NCBI GenBank assembly: GCA_017654935.2
Contig: CM065713.1
Span: forward strand, 10,539,893 to 10,603,892
Direction: 5' to 3'
DNA length: 64,000 nucleotides
DNA from: Phymorhynchus buccinoides
Lineage: Eukaryota > Mollusca > Gastropoda > Neogastropoda > Raphitomidae
This document shows, one piece after another, positions 22,691-33,879 of this stretch. Positions within the stretch are counted from its first letter, which is position 1, and each line of letters opens with the position of its first letter. The translations under genes were made by a program, and so were the position numbers. The notes below the pieces were generated by a model that had not been told where the DNA came from, ran no database searches, and saw only the letters and a program-made list of their open reading frames with translations.

Positions 22691-22824
22691 AAGAGAAGAG
22701 AGAGAGAAGAGTGTAGAAACATGGAAAGAGGGTGTTGCCTGATTTTCTTTTTCTGAGGGGTATATGTGGAGGGAATTGGGGATGAGCGGGGAGGGGGAGG
22801 GGAGTGTTGCTGGATAATAATTAT

Positions 22825-23310
22825 TATTTGGAGACCATCGACACAAAGGTGCCGATGGTCTTGGCCTGCACAGCTTCCTGGGGCAGCTAGTTCCAGTCCT
22901 GGATTGTTCGTGGGAGGAAGCTGGCTTGTCAGTACTGATTACGACAGAAGATCTGAGAGAGCTGCCGTGGGTGAGTGACGTGCTGGTGGTGGGGTGAGTT
23001 TTTGTTTCAGAGTGTCCATGCACACCTCTTCTTCCTGCAGCTATAAGGGCATCGCAAGCCTTGCGGAAAGTCGACGCTCACATTTCAAAAAATTTCTCAG
23101 GAAGCCTAGTCTTGTTCTTCTTCTTCCCGTTGATCGGCCTGCATCATCATGTTGAAGATTCTGCCGATGTTGGAGAAAAGAAAGAAAGGCTTGCGCGCAG
23201 ATGTTCTCGACGTGTTTCTTCCAGCTCAGCTCCTTTGTCAGAGTCAAAGACTCCAACGTACTTGATGGAGTCGACTGATTGTCCGTCACCGAAGGTGAAC
23301 GGACATTTGC
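22825..23310 (-). pseudogene. LINE reverse transcriptase C-terminal remnant
   Basis: On the minus strand, frames near 23300-23150 read SIKYVGV then, after a frameshift, TLTKELSWKKHVENICAQA. This is the connecting region after the polymerase core in many LINEs. Further down (about 22960-22830) is FLPRTIQDWN, a stop, and LPQEAVQAKTIGTF, the usual LINE C-terminal segment. Frameshifts and a stop make this a fossil. The catalytic core is absent. Confidence 0.7.
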
Positions 23311-23345
23311 GCTGGGCTGGTTTGTATTTTCCCCCCACCTCCCCC

Positions 23346-24335
23346 CCCCCTGTCTGTCCCAATGATATCTCCCGAAACGCTTGACCGAATCGCGTCAAAT
23401 TTTGTGTGAATGTGTGCCTCCTTAATAGGTAGAGATCCGCGCAAACCATTTTGTCGTCGTGACTTTTACTTTGACGTACGAACTTGAAAACCGAAAAATC
23501 TATTTTTAGCCATATCTCGGGCACCGATCGACATAGTATGTTGAAACTTGTTATGAAGGTGGTTGTTTGGCTTATGCCCGTTCGGATGATAGCATACCGA
23601 TCAAGGTCAAGGTCAAGGTAAAAAAGATCGCTGAAGCCTGATAATCGGAGTGTCATTTTTTTTTCTCATTCTCTCTGTCCCAAGGATATATTTTTCGAAC
23701 GGGTTGACCGAATCACGTCACTTTTTGTGTGGTGGTGTGTCATTATGAGAGTAAGGCATCCGCGCAAACCATTTTCGCCGTCGTGACTTTGACCTTGGCT
23801 TACGACCTTGAAAACCGAAAATCTTTCAGGGGCCATAACTCCCACACCGTTAGTGTTAGAGTCTTCAAAATTGGCATGAAGGTACTTTGCCTTATGCCCA
23901 TTCTGATGGTGGCATACCGATCAAGATCAAGGTCACTTCCGGGAGATCGGTAAGCCTTTTTTTTCTTTCTTTGTTTCTGTCTGTCTTAAGGATATCTCCC
24001 GAACCGCTTGACCGAATCGTGACCAATTGACCTTGGACGTACGCCACCTTGAATTGAAAACCGAAAACTTTCAGGGTGCTTTCCGCCCACTCCACCCTCC
24101 CCACACACATAACCCCCCTATCATTCACCTCGCCTGTTTACACGCGGTTAGAGTTCCTTTCAATATTCGTGCTATGTATTCGGCTACTTGGCCTCATGCC
24201 CATTCTGTATAGTGGCATGCGATCAAGGTCAAGGGCTCAGGTCCGGAGCTAGGTAAGCCCTTATTTTCTTTGGGTCGTTTTCTGTCTGTCCCAAGGATAC
24301 TCCCGAACCGCTTGACCGAATCGCGTCAAATTGTG
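23346..24335 (+). repeat. ~304-323 bp tandem array running into a gap
   Basis: The landmark TTGACCGAATC begins at about 23381, 23704, 24008 and 24312, giving periods of 323, 304 and 304 bp. Each unit contains CTGTCTGTCC(C/T)AAGGATAT, a GACTTTGACGTACG-like block, GAAAACCGAAAA and one or more TCAAGGTCA motifs near its end. The fourth unit is cut by the 500-N gap, so the array is longer than assembled. Confidence 0.85.
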
Positions 24336-24835
24336 NNNNNNNNNNNNNNNNNNNNNNNNNNNNNNNNNNNNNNNNNNNNNNNNNNNNNNNNNNNNNNNNN
24401 NNNNNNNNNNNNNNNNNNNNNNNNNNNNNNNNNNNNNNNNNNNNNNNNNNNNNNNNNNNNNNNNNNNNNNNNNNNNNNNNNNNNNNNNNNNNNNNNNNNN
24501 NNNNNNNNNNNNNNNNNNNNNNNNNNNNNNNNNNNNNNNNNNNNNNNNNNNNNNNNNNNNNNNNNNNNNNNNNNNNNNNNNNNNNNNNNNNNNNNNNNNN
24601 NNNNNNNNNNNNNNNNNNNNNNNNNNNNNNNNNNNNNNNNNNNNNNNNNNNNNNNNNNNNNNNNNNNNNNNNNNNNNNNNNNNNNNNNNNNNNNNNNNNN
24701 NNNNNNNNNNNNNNNNNNNNNNNNNNNNNNNNNNNNNNNNNNNNNNNNNNNNNNNNNNNNNNNNNNNNNNNNNNNNNNNNNNNNNNNNNNNNNNNNNNNN
24801 NNNNNNNNNNNNNNNNNNNNNNNNNNNNNNNNNNN
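24336..24835. other. Assembly gap, 500 N
   Basis: Exactly 500 undetermined bases, a conventional filler size. Reported frames across it are meaningless. The left edge lies in a tandem array, a likely reason for the break. Confidence 0.99.
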
Positions 24836-24954
24836 GATTCCATTACTCACAGAAGTAACTAACTGCCTAATTGATATTCAAATTGGATGGTTCAAAATAA
24901 ACGTCAATATAAATGGTGAAAAAAATGAAGCAATGCTGTAGGGACAAAAACAAA

Positions 24955-25650
24955 ACTAACCTCTGTTTCCTAGAGTCACTAAACTGGGTAACAACTCATT
25001 CCCCTCTCAGACTCTGTCAAAAACGTGAGGTGTCACTTTGACAATGACTCTTTCATGGCAGAGTTTCCTGACTCAGACCTTCAGGTCCTGTTACTATCAA
25101 ATCGTCGCATTGGCTATATTCGATAAAACATCCTCAGATGAAAGCCACAGAAAGCTTGTTAATCCCTCATCCTATCTCGTTATGAACTAACTGTAATTGC
25201 CCTCGCCTTTCTGAGCTATCAGTCTCCTTCTCTATAACTTGTCTCAGCGTATCAAAAACCCTAGCTGCTCGTCTTGTCCTTAGGAAGAAAAGTCGATCAT
25301 GTAGCCCTCTTCTCCTTCTTGCACTGGCTTCTGTCGCAGACCCAGGATGAGTATAAAATTAAACACACTGCTATAAATCTATCCATAAGCTGCTCCTTAT
25401 ACCTCTGCGACATAATCATACTATACGCCAGCTCGCACTTTACGTTCAGTTTCGTAACCTTTTTCTCCAGATCCTAGGTATAAGCTTTTCAACTGTTGGT
25501 CAGCGCTCTTTTGCTGTCTCAGGACCGACCTCCTGGAACAATTCCTCTCTCCCTCCGTCAGCGACCGACCCAATCTCTACTTTCAAGCTAACCTCAAACC
25601 CACCTGTTCACCGATCTTATAAGCTTCCGCTCTCTTTCTTTCTCTCTCTT
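24955..25650 (+). pseudogene. Decayed CR1/L2-like LINE C-terminus
   Basis: Plus-strand fragments in changing frames include CHFDNDSFMAEF, NRRIGYIR, LVLRKKSR-like sequence, FLHWLL, SLYLCDIIILYAS and, near 25525-25620, a GPTSWNNSSLPPS-like stretch then a Lys/His-rich end. Order and spacing match the region after FADD in CR1/L2-type LINE proteins. Many stops and frameshifts. The 5' part would lie in or beyond the gap. Confidence 0.6.
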
Positions 25651-25659
25651 GCCATTAGG

Positions 25660-26155
25660 TCTCTTTCGGACGATATTCCATTTATATCATCAGTGTGTTC
25701 GCTTTGGATGCGTTTTATGTTTAATGCAATTATGAATGCTAACGTTTGTGTGTGTGCTTGATTGATGTATATCAAGATTCAGCGCCGTACAAAACTGTAT
25801 GTTGTTGTTGTGGTCGCAATACACACATATACAGGGTTTTGCATTTGCACCAACATACACAAACTACTCATGCCCACACAGTATGAACCCACCCGGCATG
25901 CGCATGCGCACGTACCACACACAGACAAACATATCTTGCAATAACACATGTGCACACAGATATAATTCAAGCACTCGCATACACACGTACACACCACACA
26001 CCACAGAGTGCAGACGTGTCACACAAATTACAAAGAAGCATACAAAAACAACTCTTAAAAGTTGACATTTACGAAATATAACAATTCCATCATTGTTTCT
26101 TGTTGTCACAAATAAAACGTTTGTTTCACGATTTTAAGAACAATGAAACTGATTC
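25660..26155. other. No gene; scattered CA-rich DNA
   Basis: Low-grade CACA/ACAC content from 25820 to 26010, otherwise AT-rich. No coding frame supported. Confidence 0.4.
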
Positions 26156-26159
26156 TGAT

Positions 26160-26316
26160 ATACACACAGCACACACACACATACAGAAACACACACCACA
26201 CACACAGTGACACACACACACACACACAACACCACACACACACACCACAAACACACACACAACACACAACACACACACATACACACACAAACACACACAC
26301 ACACACACACACAAAC
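26160..26316. repeat. (CA)n microsatellite
   Basis: CA repeats with ACAAC and ACCAC interruptions. Confidence 0.95.
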
Positions 26317-26734
26317 TCAACTCACTTCAACACTTTATTACTCGTAAAGAGAAATTAGTGTCGGTTTGCTGTCTGCGATTGACACAGTTAAAACAAGACA
26401 CATTATAATATACATTAAAACAAGATGTGTTCTAAAACATCAAATGAACAGTACATTAAATTCAAAAACACACAGATGAAATTATCACTTGCAAGCAAAC
26501 AGCAGTGCTTTTAAACCCAAAATGTATGCCAATATTATAAAAATAAAAAATAAAACCCAAAAACCCCAACCCAGTACATAAATATTACCGTTTAAGATAA
26601 ATCACTTTAATTATAAATTTAAATGCAACAACACACAACAATGTACTTATTTATACAAAACACGCATATTTTATGTTTAAACAAAGTCATATATTATATA
26701 TGTACAAGTTAACATATCCTACAATAATTCATCA

Positions 26735-26865
26735 CATACACCACACACCCACACATACACACACACAAATACACACACACACATACACACACAAACACAC
26801 ACAACACACACTACACACACACACACACACACACAACACACACACACATAACACACAAACACGCC
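26735..26865. repeat. (CA)n microsatellite
   Basis: CA repeats with ATAC interruptions. The 400 bp before it are AT-rich with no gene seen. Confidence 0.95.
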
Positions 26866-27149
26866 ATAGGCTAAATCTGGCCTGTTACTCTCATACAAAG
26901 ACAGCAGTGAAGTCAAGTTTACGACTATCCTCTCGGGCGCATAAAGAACACATTATCCGCCGGTCCTTATTTCTGCCATGAAGATGCGGGGAAGACGAGG
27001 AAGGACAGAGAAAGCACAAACAGAGAGGACCGGTATTTAAAATAGAGAGTGGGCTGGGCCAGGTGGCGATGGGTGTCAGTATCCATACTATATGCTTTCA
27101 GAATTCTGGATAAAACTAGACTCATGGGCTGAGGAACCAGTAATTACCG

Positions 27150-28080
27150 AATTTGAACATACAATAGTACTGTGGCAGACGACAGTTAAACTTGACTACA
27201 TTGGCTAAAGATGACTAGTCTAAAGTGACTGTCTAAGTTGAAGACCCCTGAAGACATGACAAGTCACACTACCTTTTGCAATCAATCATAGTGCATAGTT
27301 CGCTAAGTTGGCCAGTACGACAGTTGACACGTATGATAAAAAGTGAACTGTACTAAGTTGAACATAGCCTGAGACATGACAATGTCACCATTAACACATT
27401 GAACATCATAGTGATAGTTCTAGCTTGCTTGCGCAGACAACAGTTGCACACGTTTGCTAATAAAGCTGACTGTAAATAACGTTGAACATTTTTTTGTTTA
27501 GCATAGAGACATGAGCAAGCTCACATTACCTTTTGACATAATAGTTGATTTCGAAGTCTCTGTTGGCTGCTGGAAAGACAGACAGTTGGCACTTATGGTA
27601 AAGTGACTGTCCTTAAGTTGAACATAGGCTTGAGGACATGACAAGTACACACTACTCTTTTGACATCACAGTTGATAGTTCTGTTGGCAGACGTCAGTTG
27701 ACACATTGTAACAGAGACGACTAAGTTGAACACATAGCCTGAGACAGTACAAGTCATATTTAACTTCTGACCATCACGTGATACGAATATAAGTTGCGAC
27801 AGGACAGAACATGTGACACTTTCATAAAGACCTTTTTAGACATCTATTAGAAAATAGTTCTTGTTGCGCAAGACACGCCCCCCCGTGAGACACTCTTGTA
27901 AACATCCAGAGTTAACTAGTCTTAAGTTGAACATAGATGAGTACATAGACACGTCACATTACTGCTTTGACATCATGATGCATAGTTCTGTTGGCAGACG
28001 ACAGTTTATACTTTGTAAAGTGACTGTCTAAGTTGAACATAGCTGCTGAGACATGACAAGTCACATTGCCTTTTTACAAG
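27150..28080. repeat. Degenerate tandem array, unit ~105-130 bp
   Basis: Repeated landmarks are TAAGTTGAACATAG, GAGACATGACAAGTCACATT, TTTGACATCATAG, TTCTGTTGGCAGACGACAGT and GTAAAGTGACTGTC. TAAGTTGAA occurs near 27233, 27355, 27614, 27721, 27913 and 28030. Units differ by many 1-5 base indels, unlike the homogeneous arrays elsewhere in the window. About eight units. Confidence 0.8.
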
Positions 28081-28202
28081 AAATACAAAAGATTTATGGT
28101 TAAAATCATATTTTCATGACTACGATTTGTTATTGACATTTCAGAAACACAACTATAAAGATATAAAGCCGTTCAAATACAACATAATTATCTAGATCAT
28201 AA

Positions 28203-28431
28203 CGATGGCTTAGAGTCAAAAACGGACTTTCTTTAGATAGTCCATTGACTTATTAATTGATGTTATTGCAAAAAACTAAGAACTTGTATTAAAAATGACT
28301 GCAGAAAATAAAAGGGGGTTTTGCTCTTATATTTCAGCAGCTTTTTTATACAAGTTAATAGTTTCGTACTATGTTCAAGAATATGTCAATGGACTATCTA
28401 AAGATAGTCCGTTTTTGACTTCCAAGCCACG
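28203..28431. mobile_element. MITE 5 copy A (4-bp target duplication ATAA)
   Basis: The element is 229 bp, starting CGATGGCTTAGAGTC and ending CCAAGCCACG, with ATAA immediately on both sides (28199-28202 and 28432-28435). Each arm holds the hairpin GGACT(A/T)TCTTTAGATAGTCC or its complement. The centre includes a ATTTCAGCAGC(T)TTTTT block. No coding content. Confidence 0.85.
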
Positions 28432-28435
28432 ATAA

Positions 28436-28855
28436 GTTAAATGCGCTGTCCGTGGATCATAACAATGACTCTCAATGGAGTTTTCTAAGCAACAGTTTAA
28501 CAATTATTCAACGTTTTAACATCATAATATCATTGGTGAATTAATATAGTGTCACTGACCTTTCTGTGAAGTTGTAGCTCAGGACACAAAGTTCATGCTG
28601 AATAACGTGAATTTAATTCAAAAATATGGAAGTGAATCAGTACCGGGCCGACATTTTGTGCTATTTTCACTTCCGAGTGGTTGGAAGACCCAGATCAAAT
28701 GCCCCAACCGCAGCTAACAGATCAACTTTGGGGGGGGGGGGGGGGGGGGGGGGCAAAAAATACGGAATTCCGTCTCCAGCAGACACTTAATTATACAGAT
28801 TTCCGTTTATAAGGAAAGGTAGTAGCACCCTGCAGCATGTATGCACAGACGACAG
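28436..28855. other. No gene; poly-G tract at 28731-28753
   Basis: Mixed-sequence DNA with a run of about 23 G. Nothing else recognised. Confidence 0.5.
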
Positions 28856-28955
28856 ACAGACAGACAGACAGACACACTACACACACACACTCACCCACAC
28901 ACACACACACACACACACACCCACACACACAACACACACACACACACACACAATA
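28855..28955. repeat. (ACAG)n then (CA)n microsatellite
   Basis: ACAG repeats followed by CA repeats. Confidence 0.95.
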
Positions 28956-28979
28956 CCATCACCACCACCACCCAAAAAC

Positions 28980-29085
28980 CCAATGTGGAGTCTTTCAGAT
29001 GAAACGATTAAAAAAACGGGACGGTCACGTGTGCCCAAGCACTTGGTACACGTTAAACCAGTCGGCACAGTGGCATAATAAACCA
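28980..29085 (+). mobile_element. tRNA-SINE body fragment
   Basis: GTGGAGTCTTTCAGATGA, GATTAAAAAAACGGGACGG-like sequence and GTACACGTTAAACC match the central body of the SINE seen at 12034, 48621 and 63122. Head and tail are missing. Confidence 0.6.
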
Positions 29086-29117
29086 AAGTGGCAAATAATT
29101 TCAATACTTGAGTAATC

Positions 29118-29228
29118 TGATTATAGTACAGCTCTCAGGTACTATGGCCCTTTGTAGCGGCTATATGATATTGCATAGCACAATGCACAGCAGTACAGTA
29201 CCAGACTGCTACAAGCTGGACAGTACAA
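29118..29228. repeat. Dispersed repeat pair member
   Basis: The segment around TAGTACAGCTCTCA, TGGCCCTTTG, CTATATGATA and GCACAATGCA is repeated at 34868-34975, about 80% alike by eye. Confidence 0.6.
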
Positions 29229-29435
29229 GGAGAGAGAGAGAGAGAGAGAGAGAGCGCGAGCGAGAGAGAGAGAGAGGAAGAGGAGAGAGAGAGAGAGGAG
29301 AGAGAGAGCGAGAGAGAGAGAGACGAGAGATGAGAGAGAGAGAGAGAGAGGAGGAGAGGGCAGAGAGAGCGAGAGAGAGATAGAGATGGAGAGAGAGAAG
29401 AGAAGAGAAGAGAGATGAGAGAAGAGAGAGAAATA
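29229..29435. repeat. (GA)n low-complexity tract
   Basis: GA repeats with GAGC and GAGG interruptions over about 200 bp. Confidence 0.95.
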
Positions 29436-29861
29436 AAGAAACAGGTGGGAGACTTACGTTCAGCATCATCATCTTCGCCATCATCAGCGTTTCGTGAAGA
29501 CAAAACTCATCACACAAGAACACCTGAAAGAGCTTTGTACATAAAACACACACACACACCACTCTCCTGTCATACAAAACGCTACAGAAACAATTCATAA
29601 ATGACATAAGATATTCTGCATTCTCACGCAAACAGAATGGGCAAAGTTACAGTCATAGTATCATGTCCACAGCTTCACCGGTCTCTTCGCGGTCCTTAAC
29701 CAACAAATTACGATTTCGGGGTAAGCTCAAAGGAGAACATGCAAGTTTTAAAAAAACCCACCAACAAAACAAACAGGAGAAAGAACCAATAAAGGCATTA
29801 ACAACAGTTCGGTGACAGGTCAGAAAAGGAGCAAGGCCAGAGTCAAAGAGGACTGATAGAT

Positions 29862-30102
29862 AACCATTTCGCCGCCAATGTAGCATTACGCACTTCAATG
29901 GTTAACACTATGTCACTAAAAGTCATAAAACCACAGTGCCTATATCTGAAGACCCTATTTTCTTAATTTTGGGAGGTAAGGATAGGCTAATAGTTATACA
30001 TGTCACAGAGGAATACCAATATTGCAGATAACAAAATCTTCACCCCAGCTAGCTTAATGGTATCTTGGTGGGGGCTGAAAAATGGATGGCCGTCGAAAGG
30101 GT
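29862..30102. mobile_element. MITE 2 copy C (degraded)
   Basis: Aligns with 11543-11781 through TATGTCACTAAAAG, GACCCTATTTTCTTA, ATGTCACAGAGGAAT and TGGATGGCCGTCGAAAGGGT. The TTAA flanks and end bases are mutated. This is the oldest of three copies. Confidence 0.65.
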
Positions 30103-30177
30103 AAAGCATGGGGAAACTGAAATGTCAGGGGTCCAGGGGCTAGAGCCCCGTTGGACGATTCATGGGGCGCAACAACG

Positions 30178-30378
30178 CAAGGACGAGAGAGAGAACGAGA
30201 GAGATTGAGGAGATTCGAGCATGGAGAGAGATGGCGAGAAGACGAGAGATGAAGAGAGAGAGAGAAGAGACGAGGAGATAGAAGAGAGAGAGAGAGAGAG
30301 AGAGAGATCCGCAGAGAGAGAGAGAGACAGAGAGAGACGAGAAGAACCGAGGAGAGAGAGAGAGAGAGAGAGGAGAAA
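30178..30378. repeat. (GA)n low-complexity tract
   Basis: GA-rich with GACGAG interruptions. It follows a short fragment (30115-30180) of the MITE 3 family. Confidence 0.95.
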
Positions 30379-30379
30379 C

Positions 30380-31000
30380 GAGACAGGACAGACAGTCACA
30401 AGGATGGATAGACAGTTTTCGAGTCCGATAATCCTTGTAAATGATACATTGCCTCTTGAAAACAATATGCACACCATGCTAGGTTCAAGATTCCCCGAGA
30501 GAGATTCTATGATAGAAACAAACCAAGTTTTTTTTCCCCCAAAACGGACAGAGATGAGATTATCAGAAAACCAAAAAGGAGGAAAAAAGAAGCGAGGGGT
30601 TCGGGGCCCGGTGTAGGCTACATCAACAAATGGATAACACTCCGTTTTCAGTTTTGCAAACTGCCAGAGTAATGATAAATTCAGAGCAGTCTGCTTGCCC
30701 CAAGCAGTAACAGAAACGACCATTTGAGAATGAACAATCGAGACACAAAAATCAAATCGTACTTCTTGCGTATTTACGATCAACACAAAACCCAACAGCC
30801 CTAACCCCAATTTATCAATGGATTACATGATTTCAAAAATGACCTCTGGGGCCATCAAAAAGAGGAAATCCTCCAATGAGGAAATATCTCATCTCTGAAA
30901 GACCCAAATCACCCTCGTGGTCAAATGTTTTGGGGATCATTTGTGTTTTAAGGTTCAGTTTCTGGTAATTAAAAAACCACTGAAATCACGTGATAAAACT
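30380..31000. other. No gene recognised
   Basis: Mixed sequence without motif-bearing frames. Minus-strand frames here are extensions of the (CT)n shadow. Confidence 0.4.
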
Positions 31001-31189
31001 GGAAAGAGTAGCACCCAGCTTTTAAGGAAACTGTCAAGCACAGAAACTTCGAGGAAGGTGGGGGGAACTATTTGTACCGAAGAACCCTGGTGTATCCCCC
31101 CGGGGGCTTCACGTAAAACACATTACCCTTTCAGAAGCTGAAGAAAAACAAGGGGCCAGGAGAATGGACCAACAAGGGATGACAAATAG

Positions 31190-31556
31190 TTAAAAGTTGT
31201 TGACACAGACAGTACTTATTACTTAAGAAAAGAAAGACAGAGTTCAAAAGAGATGTGATAAATTAATATTCTGTTATACTTAAGAAAAGGGGAAAAAGGC
31301 AGAGTCAAGAGAGGGGATCAATAAGAATTCTGGTATACTTAAGGAAAAGGAAAGGAGAGTCAAAAGAGAGTGACTCAATAATAATTCTGTTATACGTAAG
31401 AAAGGAAAGGGCAGAGTCAAAAGAGAAGATCAATATAATTCTGTTAACTTAAGAAAAGGAAAAAAGCAGAGTCAAAGAGAGGATCAAATAATTCTGTCTA
31501 TACTAAGAAAAGGTAAAAGGCAGAGTCAAAAGAGAGGATCAATAATAATTTTGATA
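31190..31556. repeat. ~60-bp tandem repeat, six units
   Basis: The unit reads approximately ATTCTGTTATACTTAAGAAA, then AGG(A/G)AAAAGGCAGAGTCAAA, then AGAGAGGATCAATAAT. Six imperfect copies lie directly before the TIR element at 31557. The GGCAGAGTCAA(A/G) core is also seen at 33740-33760 in a dispersed repeat, so the array probably grew from that family. Confidence 0.8.
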
Positions 31557-31866
31557 CAGTGGAACCTACCTTATAAGACTCCCTCCCAATAAGACCCCTA
31601 CTCCTGAGACATTGCCAGTCTGTTGTAAGTATTAGAATTACCTCCCTATAAGACCCTCCTTATAAGAACCCTCCCTTATAGACCCCTCCCTTATAAGACC
31701 CTCCCTTATAAGACCCCTCCCTTATAAGACCCCTCCCTTATAAGGGACCCTCCCTATAAGACCCCTCCCTTATAAGACCCTCCCTATAAGACCCCTCCCT
31801 TATAAGACCCCTCCCTGATAAAGACCTCATTTGTATGATTTGAAGGTCTATAAGGGATGTTCACTG
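31557..31866. mobile_element. Pogo/Tigger-like MITE with internal minisatellite
   Basis: The termini CAGTGGAACC and its inverse GTTCACTG are flanked by TA (31555-31556 and 31867-31868). CAGTGG ends with TA duplication are typical of pogo/Tigger-type mariner relatives. Between 31640 and 31815 a 15-17 bp unit, CCTCCCTTATAAGACC, is repeated about 11 times. The same string forms part of the TIR in the related copy at 45989. Confidence 0.75.
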
Positions 31867-31994
31867 TATTAGTTTTTTTAATCGAGACGTCCTGTATTGC
31901 AGTACCTCAGGCATCGACCCACTATCTGTATAGTTACAAATGTTCACAGGCGGAGGAAATTAAAGGGACTTTCACACAACGTGAATCAATAAAA

Positions 31995-32195
31995 GAAAAG
32001 TTGCTAGCAACGAACTGCTAAAAGGCAAAGACTTCTTCTTCTGCGTTTCCAGGCCATATGGCCATAATGGGTAAGCTACGTATGTGTCGGTTTCGGTTTT
32101 CACTGGTTCCCCGCCTGCATCAAAGCGACACATCCGATTTTTGGAGAAGCTCAAGGAGAAAATATTTGAAGATTTATTTTTGAGAAAAAAAAGGC
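31995..32195 (-). mobile_element. Dispersed SINE-like family (AGAAG-tailed), copy
   Basis: Inverse of the block at 59040-59185: GTGTCGGTTTCGGTTTTCAC, CATCCGATTTTTGGAGAAGC-like sequence and a CTTCTTCTTCTGCGTTTCC end. Other copies lie at 33600-33860 and about 31035-31180 (minus), 48195-48445 and 58850-59190 (plus), and a short piece at 44616-44690. Confidence 0.6.
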
Positions 32196-32224
32196 ATGAG
32201 AAAGGGCCGTTAAGTCTTGCGAAG

Positions 32225-32555
32225 ATTAGTAGATGACAGAAAGCAAAGGGATGAAGATTAAAAATTATAGCCGGTCGACAGGGCTGTCACATCTAATGTT
32301 ACCACGCAGAAAGTAAATAATAATATAATGAGGGAGACATTCTCCTATTGATTTCTGAAAGAGCCAGGACATTGTCTTGTTGATTTCTGCAAGAGCCAGG
32401 ACATTGTCCTATTGATTTCTTTCGTCTCAGGACAGTTTGTCCTATCACTTTACGATCCCTGGTACATCACTGAGTATACATGCGTGCAAATGCGAGATTT
32501 GTTCCTTCAAGTATCAACAATATCCACGACACAAAAACGCCCCCCAAAATTCAAC
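32225..32555. other. Short tandem repeat; presumed intron
   Basis: GACATTGTC(T/C)T(A/G)TTGATTTCT occurs about three times between 32335 and 32430. It lies downstream of the Ig exon donor and would be intron if that gene continues. Confidence 0.4.
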
Positions 32556-32559
32556 CCAC

Positions 32560-32824
32560 CATTAACTGTGACTTCCCCGACGTAATGACTGGCGGCAAAC
32601 TGGTCCGTTCCCGAAAACCCGCGCTTGGCGTAGCACTGATACTCCCTGCTGTTGTCGTTCAGGGTCAGGTTGCGGACCAGGGTGCTGGTCTGGTTTCTGT
32701 AGCAGCCGCCGGCCATGTTGATGAAGTTCCCCTGGGTGATGTCGCTGGGAGACCCGTCTGTGTCCATAATGTATCTGCTCCACGACTGGGAGGGAGAATT
32801 TCTGTACTCCCACTCCCAGTTGAT
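32560..32824 (-). CDS. Immunoglobulin-like domain exon (C-terminal half)
   Basis: On the minus strand, a good acceptor (TTCCTGCACTCCAG) ends at 32825 and a donor (AATG|GTGGGT) begins at 32559. The 265-bp exon reads in phase 0 at the start and phase 1 at the end. It encodes NWEWEYRN (the strand C Trp of an Ig fold), a loop with two glycines and a Cys, NLTLNDNSREYQCYAKRGFS (the strand F Tyr-x-Cys) and GEVTV (strand G). The first-half Cys would lie in an upstream exon, so each domain seems split by a phase-0 intron. One N-x-T/S site (NQTST) is visible. Extracellular receptor or adhesion function is inferred. Gene identity is unknown. Confidence 0.6.
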
Positions 32825-33004
32825 CTGGAGTGCAGGAACAGACACAGGCACAATTTGTCATAGAAGACAGGTTTGGGAATTGGAAAAGTGAAACAAAAAA
32901 GCTGAAAAGTGGGGGTCTGGGGGTCGCAGAAGGCCCCCAATAGGGGTCCAGGGGGCAATGCCCCCAGTGTGGGGTCAGGGTCAACACCCCCAGAGGGGGG
33001 GTCA

Positions 33005-33400
33005 GGGCGACAAAGAGAGAAAGAGAGAGATAAAGAGAGGGAGGGAGATCAGAGAGACAGAGAAACAGACAGGAAAGACAGAGAGACAGACACGACAGAG
33101 TGGAAGAGAGACGAAGACAATGAGTCAGAAACAGACAGGCAGACAGACAAACTTCAGTGAGACAGAGACAGTCGGGAGAAAGAAGCCAAACAGAAACAGA
33201 TGAGGAAGAGAGACAAAATAATGAGAACAAGATAGATAGATACAGACACGAGAGGCACAGACAGACAAGTAGGCAAACGACACAGATAACAGACAGCAGA
33301 CATAGAGAGATAGAGACAGATGCCACACAGACAAGACTGACAATCAGAGAGATGAGAGAGAATAAGAGTCACAGAGACAGAGACAGAGACGTGTTGCTGG
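33005..33400. repeat. (GA)n/(GACA)n tract upstream of Ig exon
   Basis: About 390 bp of purine-rich GAGA, GACAGA repeats. On the coding (minus) strand of the Ig gene it is a pyrimidine-rich tract 180 bp before the exon. Confidence 0.9.
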
Positions 33401-33599
33401 CCCCACCATGAAAAACGCGACGAGTGAAGTTGTTTTGTAAATGTTGGCTGTAACGTTTTGTCGTATTTGCACGCGCTTTCACATGCTTTTCAGTGCCAGT
33501 ATGGGCCGCCAATCAATGCTGCCAAACTGAAAATGGCGTAAACTTCTTCTTCTTCGTTCGCTCAGACAGTTTCCTGTCACATGAGCGTAGATGCCGTTA

Positions 33600-33862
33600 T
33601 GCGCCTATCTAAGAAATAGCTAGGCCCAGTATGTCCGACTTCGGCTGAAGAAATCTTTGTAAGAATTTATAGAAAAAAAAGGCAGGAGAATGGACCAGTG
33701 AGATAGAAAGATAGCAGATGACAGTAAGCAAAGGGAAAAGGCAGAGTCAAGGAGAATGACAGAATTAGAGGAAGTTACAAGCACAGAACTTCCAGAAGGT
33801 GGGGGAACTATTTGTACAAAAGATCCCCACGGGGGGGGAAATGGCGTGAACGACATGTGCGC
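33600..33862 (-). mobile_element. Dispersed SINE-like family, copy
   Basis: Inverse of 48195-48445. It contains CACAGAACTTCCAGAAGGTG, GGGGGAACTATTTGTAC and GAATGGACCAGTGAGA landmarks. Non-coding. Confidence 0.65.
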
Positions 33863-33879
33863 CACATGCTAACCACAAC

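Noticed and set aside
24229..24941. Long frames of X residues
   Set aside because: They span the 500-N gap.
32562..33326. 254-codon minus-strand frame overlapping the Ig exon
   Set aside because: It reads the Ig exon in the wrong frame and is otherwise (GA)n shadow.
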